Positions 26,927 through 33,807 of a stretch of DNA of 64,000 bases are shown piece by piece. Numbering within the stretch: the first letter of the stretch is position 1; each line of letters opens with the position of its first letter. The DNA is from Paenibacillus wynnii (GTDB lineage Bacteria > Bacillota > Bacilli > Paenibacillales > Paenibacillaceae), in assembly GCF_000757885.1 (NCBI RefSeq), contig NZ_JQCR01000002.1, forward strand, positions 62,001-126,000. Direction: 5' to 3'. Under the pieces are notes generated by a model. That model was not told the origin of the DNA. It saw nothing but the letters and a program-made list of their open reading frames with translations, and did not search any database. The translations under genes were made by a program, and so were the position numbers.

Positions 26927-27210
26927 CAATTTTTTGAACCAACGTCATTACGAATACACTTACCGTAATAAGAAATTACATTCATATACAGTTGCCGAAA
27001 GGAATTGATCAGTTTCCTTGTAAAGGATACTGTATCCGTTCCTTTTTTGTAATAAACGCTGTAGCGGCAATGAATTTGTCTTAATTCCTTAAGGCAGATG
27101 TATAGGGGCACGATCGTGCCCCTATACATCTGCCTTAACATCTGAAAATTGACTGACTAGTCCCTATACACTTACCGAGGAATGAATATTTTGTTTCCTT
27201 AAGAACAAAT
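26927..27210. other. Gene-free stretch rich in inverted repeats
   Basis: No convincing gene lies here. It holds AAAGGAA/TTTCCTT (26998-27020), GGATACTGTATCC (27027-27039), a 50-bp perfect palindrome (27089-27138) and two copies of ATACACTTACCG (26953-26964 and 27165-27176) on either side. Together these suggest a protein-binding or replication-related site rather than coding DNA. Confidence 0.45.
27089..27138. repeat. 50-bp perfect palindrome without a loop
   Basis: The 25-bp arm TTAAGGCAGATGTATAGG plus GGCACGA is followed immediately by its exact inverted complement, centred between 27113 and 27114. There is no spacer and no U-run, so it is not a normal terminator. Confidence 0.9.
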
Positions 27211-27254
27211 AAAAAGAGCTGGGCGCAGCTATAATTTCTCACTGTACCCAGCTC
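27211..27254 (-). terminator. Terminator of the YkvA-type gene
   Basis: On the minus strand GAGCTGGG pairs with CCCAGCTC across a 24-base loop and is followed by TTTTTATTTG. Confidence 0.75.
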
Positions 27255-27263
27255 CAAAAGCAA

Positions 27264-27803
27264 TTATTTCACAAACCATTCTTCTGCCTTTTGTCTGTGT
27301 TCGTCAGTAATATGTACATTTATTATTTTAAAGGCTGCCCAAAATGCTGCCGCATCATCAGTATAACCCAACCCTATAACAACATCGGGTATTGCATCAA
27401 AAGGAAGCACAATATACGCAAGTGCTCCCATAGCAATCAATCTTGCTGATAATGGCGTTTTGCTATCTGTTGCACAAAAGTACATAGCAACTGCATCTTT
27501 GGCAAAGGGGATTTTAGAGGCGTGTTTTTTTATTTTCTTCAAAAATCCTTCTTTTACATATTCCTCTTGCTTCTCAACCCCACCAATTTTTGATGTCCAT
27601 GAATTAACGTCAATTTTTTCAGACTCAGAAAACTCAGTATCAATCTCCAGTGCAGCGGCTAATTCGTTATTTGACTTATAGGCGCCTAATGCAGTCAAAC
27701 TACTAAATTTACCTTTACAAGACCCACATAAAGCCTGAGTAAATTTTTGAGTATCGACATCATTTAATTGCCCGCAGTTAGGACATTCCAACGTTTTAAT
27801 CAT
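27264..27803 (-). CDS. YkvA/DUF1232 protein with zinc ribbon
   Basis: The 179-residue protein has an N-terminal zinc ribbon (CPNCGQL with CGSCKGKF, residues 8-36). A C-terminal DUF1232/YkvA membrane-associated domain follows (LIAMGALAYIVLPFDAIPDVV then GYTDDAAAFWAAF). The domain is widespread and not understood biochemically. AAGGAATTAAATACAT precedes the ATG. It lies alone between the palindrome-rich gap and the recombinase operon. Confidence 0.75.
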   Translation of the reverse strand: MIKTLECPNCGQLNDVDTQKFTQALCGSCKGKFSSLTALGAYKSNNELAAALEIDTEFSESEKIDVNSWTSKIGGVEKQEEYVKEGFLKKIKKHASKIPFAKDAVAMYFCATDSKTPLSARLIAMGALAYIVLPFDAIPDVVIGLGYTDDAAAFWAAFKIINVHITDEHRQKAEEWFVK

Positions 27804-27885
27804 ATGTATTTAATTCCTTCCATGTTGAGATACAATTATAATTCCACAATCGACATTCATTTCCCTTTTTATGATAGAAAAACAT

Positions 27886-27912
27886 AAAAACCGCCTCCAG
27901 TATAGAGAACGG
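27886..27912 (-). terminator. Weak terminator after the recombinase operon
   Basis: On the minus strand AACCG pairs with CGGTT across CTCTATACTGGAGG-type sequence and runs into TTTTATG. Confidence 0.4.
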
Positions 27913-27913
27913 T

Positions 27914-29476
27914 TCACAATAGTTCTGACTTAATCGCGTATTCAATTTTTCCGTTCTGATCAATAGTCAGGTGAGCGAGCGCAAATTGCAGTAATTGTTT
28001 CACGTCATGGATAGGTAATCGTTTATGATCACCTTTTATTATGTTCACAAGCTTCTCTGTGTCGTGAATAACAGTCTCCTTATCTTGTTTTAAAAAATCC
28101 AGTTTATGTTTGTACCGAACATACATTTTCTTAGCAGCCAATAAGTTTTTCTCATTATATGAATTAGCTAAACTGAATGCCTCGTAGATATCCTTTTCTT
28201 CACTTTTTGTTTTCTCATAATCTTCGATCCATAATTCGTAATACACTTTGTTGTTGGCGAATTCTTGAATTTCCTTATCATAAATATCCGTTCGATGCTG
28301 TATGCTGTTTACTTCATTTTGAAACCGAGCATATACAACTTCCGAAATCCTCGTAACGTCAACTGACCGCTGGATCTTTTTCCATATGGCTTCAATGATC
28401 GGTAATAATTTTTCTGACCCTACCTTATAATTACAATCCTTGCAGATATAAAAAATATCACCATAGACCTTCCCGCTGTCTTTATTCTCGGAAGTCATAT
28501 CTTTACACTTCAAACGTTTGTTACATTCCGCACAATACAACAATCCATTCAACACATTTTTTGTGACATAGAATTGAGCAAATTTAAGCCCTGCGTTCTT
28601 CAATGATTTTTCACCATCGTAATAATCTCTGCGATTTTTATAGATGAACCAGGTTTTTTTCCACTCGTCAAAATTCAGAACGGGTTCAATGGAAGTATTG
28701 CTTCCTTGTAGCCACTCCGTCATTTCTTTAATTACGGTTAAATGAGAAATGGGATCACGACGGTTTAACGTCAATATTCCCGCGTAAAAAGGATTCGTAA
28801 TGATCTCTTTAATATGGTTCCATTTCCAATCCCGACCTCTTCTTGACTCTTTAGGCATCATTCCCGCAATCGCCCTGAAACCCAAATTCCCCTGTTTGTA
28901 GAGAGAAAATATCTTATCCACATGTTCAATTTCATCGGGAATAGTCTGAAATTTCTTCGAATCCGTGAGATACTTATATCCGTATGGCGCTGTCCCGCCC
29001 GTCCACTGACCTTCTTTAATCAATGTTCTCATCGCTCGTTGAGTATCTCCCGCAATCTTATCTCCCTGATACTGTGAGAAACTGTCGCGTATAGTCTGCG
29101 ATAATAACTCTCCCTCATCATAACGAGTGTTATTGTGAAGCACATATACGGGGATTTTATACTCCAGAAATTTTTTGCGAATTTCACGGTGTTCTCTAGT
29201 TTTTCTCGCTAACCGATCTTCAGACCATACCAGAACAAAATCAAATTTTCTCTTTTGAGCATCATCAAGCAATTTTTTTAACTCGGGGCGTTCATACATC
29301 CCCTTCTTTCTTGCTGATATCGCACTGTCTAAATAACTGCCTACGAGATTTAATTCATGCCGCTTTACGAATTCCTCACATGCACTTTCCTGGGAATCCA
29401 TTTCTTGCTTATCCGTCGAATGCCTTCCGTAAAATACCCCCTTCATTCCAGGTTTAATAAAGTCGGTTATAGTCAA
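27914..29476 (-). CDS. Large serine recombinase 1
   Basis: The 520-residue recombinase has the catalytic N-terminal domain with the nucleophile serine in FYGRHSTDKQ and the arginine cluster in VWSEDRLARKTREH. A recombinase domain (GTAPYGYKYL; IKEIITNPFYAGIL), a zinc ribbon (CAECNKRLK with CKDCNYK) and a C-terminal coiled coil follow. It starts at TTG 29476, overlapping the previous gene's stop as TTGA, with GGAGG seven bases upstream. Together with recombinase 2 it forms a ccrA/ccrB-like pair. Either or both could excise the element. Confidence 0.9.
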   Translation of the reverse strand: MTITDFIKPGMKGVFYGRHSTDKQEMDSQESACEEFVKRHELNLVGSYLDSAISARKKGMYERPELKKLLDDAQKRKFDFVLVWSEDRLARKTREHREIRKKFLEYKIPVYVLHNNTRYDEGELLSQTIRDSFSQYQGDKIAGDTQRAMRTLIKEGQWTGGTAPYGYKYLTDSKKFQTIPDEIEHVDKIFSLYKQGNLGFRAIAGMMPKESRRGRDWKWNHIKEIITNPFYAGILTLNRRDPISHLTVIKEMTEWLQGSNTSIEPVLNFDEWKKTWFIYKNRRDYYDGEKSLKNAGLKFAQFYVTKNVLNGLLYCAECNKRLKCKDMTSENKDSGKVYGDIFYICKDCNYKVGSEKLLPIIEAIWKKIQRSVDVTRISEVVYARFQNEVNSIQHRTDIYDKEIQEFANNKVYYELWIEDYEKTKSEEKDIYEAFSLANSYNEKNLLAAKKMYVRYKHKLDFLKQDKETVIHDTEKLVNIIKGDHKRLPIHDVKQLLQFALAHLTIDQNGKIEYAIKSELL

Positions 29477-30930
29477 ATCTCCACCTCCGTGTATTTGTTT
29501 AGATCATGACTCCACTCGATCTTTATTATTGTAGAATTTGCTTTAATCTTCATACTCAAAGATAAGAGAAATTGAATTAATTCATCTTCTGAATATTCTG
29601 ATAATCTGGATTCCAGAGCAAATTCCGCAGCCTTTAGAAGAGGTGATGAGGAGTATTTCACCATTCCTTTAAACCTTTCAATCTCAGCCTTAATACAACT
29701 AATGTCCTCCTGTTTGAGATAATGTCTATGCTTGATCTTTTTTAATTTATCTATATTTTGATTGGACTTATCAAGCATATAATGTCTGGTTTGTGTTATT
29801 AAAGAAGAACCTATAGTACTGAGATCGAACTCTAACTGGAATAGTCTGTTTTCTAAATCGCTTGTTTTCTCAGCTACATATTTGGAGAACAGTTTTTCAA
29901 ATTGATGAGGCAGTTCATCCCGAAGAAAATCTCTGGCTGCCAGCAGATATTTACTCTCCATTTCATTCTTTCGAATTCTAACACCATGTTGTTTACAAAC
30001 ATATAAACCCTCGACATCCTTATAAATGTACTTTTTTGATTCCATCATTTTTCCACATAGTGAACAAGTGACCTTATCTTTCAGAAGAAAAGTGACTTGA
30101 TGTTTTGTGTTGGTTCTACCCGTTGAATACGCTGCGTATTTCTCCTGTATTTCCTTCCACACTTCATCTTCAAAAACTTGGAGGTAAGGAACGGCTATAT
30201 GCACATCCTCATAACTGAGATATCCATTGTAATACTGAGTACCGAACATCCCGCGAATTCGAGAATCACTCCAATCCTGAGAAATTATTTTTTGTGATTT
30301 TAAGTACTTCACATAATCAGCAAATGACTGGAAATCATACTCAAGAAACACATTAAACATTGCTTGTACTATCGCTATCTCTTCTTCCTCTTTTCTCATT
30401 TTTCCAGCTTCTTCTTTATCATCTGTCTTGATTAATCTGTAGCCGTAAGGTGTGCGACCACCTGGATTTCTCCCCTTCTTTGCTTTTGCTCGTTTACCTG
30501 CTTTGATTCCTTCAACAATTTTATCTCCTTCCAACTCATTCTTCGCTCCAAAAATGGCTTCAAGAATTTCCCCCTCCTCAGAATAGATCATTGGAGGTTC
30601 GCTTTCCTCCGAGAAGATAACTCTGACCTTGTACTTTCTAAAAATATCGTAAATCTCAAGATGCTCGGTCAAGTTGCGTGCCAACCTACAACGTCTACTA
30701 ACAATAACATTCTGAACAATCCCTGCCTGAATATCCGAGAGTAATCGATGCAATTCAGGTCTCTGATATCTGCTATTGCTGCGTGCAGAGACTTTAGGAT
30801 CAAGATACCTCTCATCGATGAACAACTTATTCTTAAATGCCATGATTTCTCCTTCAGATATCTGTGAGCTCATCGATGTCTTTTGAATTTTCTGGTCAAT
30901 CGAATGCCTTGCATACAACGCCGTCTTCAT
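29473..30930 (-). CDS. Large serine recombinase 2
   Basis: The 485-residue protein carries the active serine in LYARHSIDQK, conserved arginines in VSRRCRLARNL, the recombinase domain (GRTPYGYRLI; RGMFGTQYYNGYL), a zinc ribbon (CSLCGKMM then CKQHG) and a C-terminal helical region. It overlaps the 52-residue ORF upstream as ATGA and recombinase 1 downstream as TTGA, so all three are made from one message. Pairs of co-encoded serine recombinases can need each other, as Ccr proteins do in staphylococcal cassettes. Confidence 0.9.
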   Translation of the reverse strand: MKTALYARHSIDQKIQKTSMSSQISEGEIMAFKNKLFIDERYLDPKVSARSNSRYQRPELHRLLSDIQAGIVQNVIVSRRCRLARNLTEHLEIYDIFRKYKVRVIFSEESEPPMIYSEEGEILEAIFGAKNELEGDKIVEGIKAGKRAKAKKGRNPGGRTPYGYRLIKTDDKEEAGKMRKEEEEIAIVQAMFNVFLEYDFQSFADYVKYLKSQKIISQDWSDSRIRGMFGTQYYNGYLSYEDVHIAVPYLQVFEDEVWKEIQEKYAAYSTGRTNTKHQVTFLLKDKVTCSLCGKMMESKKYIYKDVEGLYVCKQHGVRIRKNEMESKYLLAARDFLRDELPHQFEKLFSKYVAEKTSDLENRLFQLEFDLSTIGSSLITQTRHYMLDKSNQNIDKLKKIKHRHYLKQEDISCIKAEIERFKGMVKYSSSPLLKAAEFALESRLSEYSEDELIQFLLSLSMKIKANSTIIKIEWSHDLNKYTEVEI

Positions 30931-31085
30931 TGAAACTCCTGGTTCTGCTTATTTATTTCTTCATCAACAATTCGCTGAATAACCTCAAGAAACAGAGCGT
31001 GATATTGTTTGGCTGCTTCGGGATCATTCACGTATTTTACGGAATGAATTTGGGCATCCTTAATCTCTTGGTACCTTTTTTTCAT
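30927..31085 (-). CDS. 52-residue ORF leading the recombinase operon
   Basis: The frame from ATG 31085 encodes a charged helical peptide beginning MKKRYQEIKDAQIHSVKY and ending INKQNQEFQ. Its stop overlaps the recombinase 2 start (ATGA). AAGGG lies nine bases before the ATG. No family was recognised. Its size, charge and position make it a candidate recombination directionality factor or accessory subunit, comparable in size to SprB of SP-beta; this is inference. Confidence 0.6.
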   Translation of the reverse strand: MKKRYQEIKDAQIHSVKYVNDPEAAKQYHALFLEVIQRIVDEEINKQNQEFQ

Positions 31086-31129
31086 TGGCTCAATCCCTTT
31101 CTAGTATTTTGAATTAAGGAGGCTTCGTA

Positions 31130-31474
31130 ATGCAGGAAATCGGTAAACAAATCCGTCAAATTCGCACTCAAAGAGGGATTAGCCTTAATGCCTATGCTGA
31201 TGTGCTCGGCGTATCTTCAGGGTATCTTTCTAACCTAGAAACGGGGAAAACTCAAAACATAACACTTAGTATTTTGGAGCATCTACAAAACGACCTTACT
31301 CTTGTTCCATATCCTACCGACAACAACGATGAACTTCGACTGCGACTTGATCGGGTATATAACCTTCTCTTTGCACTGCAATCGTGTAAACCTGATGCCG
31401 TTGAATATTTGCTTCGATGTGTTGAAGAAGGAGCCGAGGCCTTTCTGTCTCATTACACCTCCTCACCTCGGTAA
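31130..31474 (+). CDS. XRE-family transcriptional regulator
   Basis: The 114-residue protein has an N-terminal XRE/Cro helix-turn-helix (IGKQIRQIRTQRGISLNAYA followed by VSSGYLSNLETGK). A helical C-terminal part of about 50 residues follows. AAGGAGG lies seven bases before the ATG. It is divergent from the recombinase operon, only 44 bp away, so it is well placed to control recombinase expression and hence excision. It ends in a clear terminator. Confidence 0.85.
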   Translation: MQEIGKQIRQIRTQRGISLNAYADVLGVSSGYLSNLETGKTQNITLSILEHLQNDLTLVPYPTDNNDELRLRLDRVYNLLFALQSCKPDAVEYLLRCVEEGAEAFLSHYTSSPR

Positions 31475-31510
31475 TTGGTAATATGTGCTTCTTTAGGAAA
31501 AAGTATTCAT

Positions 31511-31562
31511 AATCATGAACAAATATTTACTATCGTGAAAGGGACAGCTTTATAATCATAAA
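31511..31562. promoter_or_regulatory. Iterated AATCRTRAA motifs
   Basis: AATCATGAA (31511-31519), TATCGTGAA (31531-31539) and AATCATAAA (31554-31562) lie in one cluster. A fourth, AATCGTAAA (31972-31980), sits before recombinase 3, in a shared context GGACA...TATAATC(A/G)TAAAT. They may be operators or recombinase-binding repeats. Confidence 0.4.
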
Positions 31563-31596
31563 TATGCGTTTACGGACGTGAATAATGATCAAGCAA

Positions 31597-31634
31597 AAGG
31601 GGAGTCTAACCTGCAATAGGTTGGCTCCTTTTTT
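31597..31634 (+). terminator. Terminator of the XRE regulator gene
   Basis: AAGGGGAG-tct-AACCT pairs with AGGTT-g-GCTCCTT, followed by TTTTTT. Confidence 0.8.
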
Positions 31635-31660
31635 TTGCGTATCAGACTCATTCATATGCA

Positions 31661-31697
31661 AAAAAAGGAGAGTCTATCCCACTACGGGGAGACTCTC
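31661..31697 (-). terminator. Terminator of the 80-residue ORF
   Basis: On the minus strand GAGAGTCTCCCC and GGGATAGACTCTC pair around GTAGT, followed by CTTTTTTT. The stem overlaps the 3' end of the gene. Confidence 0.7.
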
Positions 31698-31916
31698 TTC
31701 TTTATGAACAAAGCTAATTCGATACCCACTTGCTTGTTCCGAGCCAATGGCTTCTGTGAGCAGATGTTCGGCTGCTCGCTCTTTTAGCGTCTTCTCCCAG
31801 GAAGCAAAGTGTTCCACTAACTTCTCTAGTGTTTCGAAATGATCGATTTCCTTAAGATTGCCAAAACAGATCTGCTGCGAAGGAGTGTTGACAGTAAAAC
31901 GGATCTTCAGGTCCAT
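31674..31916 (-). CDS. 80-residue protein of unknown function
   Basis: The product begins MDLKIRFTVNTPSQQICF and contains a helical middle (FETLEKLVEHFASWEKTLKE). GGGGGAAGGCACG precedes the ATG and a terminator covers its end, so it is likely real. It lies between the XRE gene and recombinase 3, on the opposite strand to both. No family was recognised. Confidence 0.5.
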   Translation of the reverse strand: MDLKIRFTVNTPSQQICFGNLKEIDHFETLEKLVEHFASWEKTLKERAAEHLLTEAIGSEQASGYRISFVHKEESLPVVG

Positions 31917-32032
31917 CGTGCCTTCCCCCTTTAATACAACCTATGTAGAGGAACGACGAGGACAACCCTATAATCGTAAATCTAATTTTTGGCGCATAGA
32001 ATAAAGGACCAGCCCATCAGGAGGAACAGCCA

Positions 32033-33493
32033 ATGAACGTCGAGAACACCACAAGCCGTTTTGTAGCGATATATTGCCGCGTATCGACAGATGAGCAAGC
32101 CCGTGAGGGTGTTTCTCTGGATGAGCAGCAAGAGCGTCTCAAGGCCTATTGTCGGGCTATGGGATGGGCCGATGAAGTCATGCTTTTCGTGGATGATGGC
32201 TACTCTGCCAAAAGCACGGATCGCCCCCAGCTCAAAAGGTTAATGACATACATAGAAAACGGCGAAATCTCTAAAGTAATGGTCACCAAATTGGATCGGA
32301 TGAGTCGGCGACTGTTGGATTTACTTACGCTCATCGATATGTTTCAGCAGCATCAAGTCGCGTTTATCTCGATCAGTGAATCGTTTGATACTAACACGCC
32401 ATCAGGTCGCCTAACGCTTCAAGTACTCGGTGCAGTCGCTGAATTCGAGCGTGAACGTATTCGGGAGCGTGTACTAGACAATATGTTCCATGCAGCTAAC
32501 CAGGGGAAATGGCTGACCCAGAGTCCCTACGGATATCGTTTGGAAGACAAAGTCCTTGTCATCCATGAACCTGAAGCAAAAACTGTACGTCAAATGTATG
32601 ATCTATACCTCAATCAGGGTCTGGGATTCTTCGCGATTGCCAGACAACTGAACGAAGAAGGCATCCCTTCCAGGCACAACAAGGAATGGTCAATTCGTTC
32701 CGTTAAACTGCTGCTTACCAACCCTGTCTATAAAGGTACTTTTGTATGGAATCGTGTGGATTCAAGCATGAAAAAACGAACCATAAAGGACGATAAGGAT
32801 TGGATTGTTATAGACGATTGCCTACCCGCCATTATCGACAAGAACACCTGGGAAAGAGTGCAAAACAAAATGAACAGACCGAGCATAGCACCCCGCGCCC
32901 AGACCAGCCCTCATCTGCTTGGAGGAATTTTAAAATGTGGAAACTGCGGATCAGGGATGAGTATTGGCTGGTCAGGATCACGAGATAGGCGTTACCGTGT
33001 CTACCGCTGTTCTGCGAATAAAAACAAAGGAACATGCACAAGTAAGCAGTACAAAGCTGATGAAGTTGAGTCATGGTTTCTGGAAGGGTTAGCAAGTTTA
33101 TCTGATTCGCTTAGCCATGAATTGGTCCCTCACTTGGTTGAGAAAGCCCGTAGCAGCCAGAGCAGTCGTGGAGATCAACAAATCACGGCAGCCAAAAACC
33201 GTTATAAACGGAAGGTTGAAGCCTACACTGCTGGGTTGATTGAATTACAAGATCTTAACGAGGAAAAGCAGCGAATGGAACGGATTATTCAGGAGAATCA
33301 GCAGTCGGATGAACAGCGAGAAAAAGTACAAGTGGAAGAACTGAAGGGAATGCTTGAAAGCAAAATCAAGACGGTTCTGGATGCGATATATATGCTGCCT
33401 GTTGAGGAGGCCAAGGTGTTGCTTCGAACGTTGGTTTCGAAGGTTACGGTTTTGGGGGAGGGGGAGTTGGATATAGAATTGCTATTTATTTAA
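32033..33493 (+). CDS. Large serine recombinase 3
   Basis: The 486-residue recombinase has the serine in IYCRVSTDEQ, the arginine motif TKLDRMSRRLLD, the SPSGRL-type loop (TNTPSGRLTLQVLGAVAEFERE) and the recombinase domain (SPYGYRLEDK; LLTNPVYKGTF). A zinc ribbon (CGNCGSGM; CSANKNKGTC) and a coiled coil precede a short terminal strand. It resembles SpoIVCA/SprA-type single integrases more closely than the paired recombinases do. CAGGAGGAACAGCC precedes the ATG at 32033. It may be the enzyme for the spoVR site or the relic of a nested element. Confidence 0.9.
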   Translation: MNVENTTSRFVAIYCRVSTDEQAREGVSLDEQQERLKAYCRAMGWADEVMLFVDDGYSAKSTDRPQLKRLMTYIENGEISKVMVTKLDRMSRRLLDLLTLIDMFQQHQVAFISISESFDTNTPSGRLTLQVLGAVAEFERERIRERVLDNMFHAANQGKWLTQSPYGYRLEDKVLVIHEPEAKTVRQMYDLYLNQGLGFFAIARQLNEEGIPSRHNKEWSIRSVKLLLTNPVYKGTFVWNRVDSSMKKRTIKDDKDWIVIDDCLPAIIDKNTWERVQNKMNRPSIAPRAQTSPHLLGGILKCGNCGSGMSIGWSGSRDRRYRVYRCSANKNKGTCTSKQYKADEVESWFLEGLASLSDSLSHELVPHLVEKARSSQSSRGDQQITAAKNRYKRKVEAYTAGLIELQDLNEEKQRMERIIQENQQSDEQREKVQVEELKGMLESKIKTVLDAIYMLPVEEAKVLLRTLVSKVTVLGEGELDIELLFI

Positions 33494-33627
33494 GAAATCA
33501 GTTCAAACGAAGGATAGTCCGACAATGAGGGTAATAGAATATTATAGATGTATACCACATCAATCGTCTAAAGATTCAAGCACATGATAATAATGGAAGT
33601 TATAACCAAACCAAGGAGGTAAACCTC

Positions 33628-33807
33628 ATGGCATATTGTGATTATTGCCACGAAGGAATTGGTCCAAAAAATAGTTATGAAATTTTAATACACGATTTAG
33701 GGGTATTTGGAACTCACGAGTATTGTATAGAAAAGATGAGAAATCGACTAGAGCAAATAAACAATAAAAAAACCCTTGATTACAATCAAGGGCATAATAG
33801 GTATTAA
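33628..33807 (+). CDS. 59-residue CxxC protein
   Basis: A short frame with a strong ribosome site (AAGGAGG, eight bases before ATG 33628) encodes MAYCDYCHEGIG and a later HEYC, giving a possible Cys4/His zinc site. A helical lysine-rich end follows. Its last four bases overlap the stop of the convergent PHP-ATPase gene. No family was recognised. Confidence 0.55.
   Translation: MAYCDYCHEGIGPKNSYEILIHDLGVFGTHEYCIEKMRNRLEQINNKKTLDYNQGHNRY
33764..33792 (-). terminator. Terminator of the PHP-ATPase gene
   Basis: On the minus strand CCCTTGATT-gt-AATCAAGGG is followed by TTTTTTTATT. It lies inside the small plus-strand ORF. Confidence 0.85.

Noticed and set aside
26923..27141. A 72-codon minus-strand frame through the palindrome
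   Set aside because: Its first codons come from the palindrome arm, it has no ribosome site and no family resemblance.
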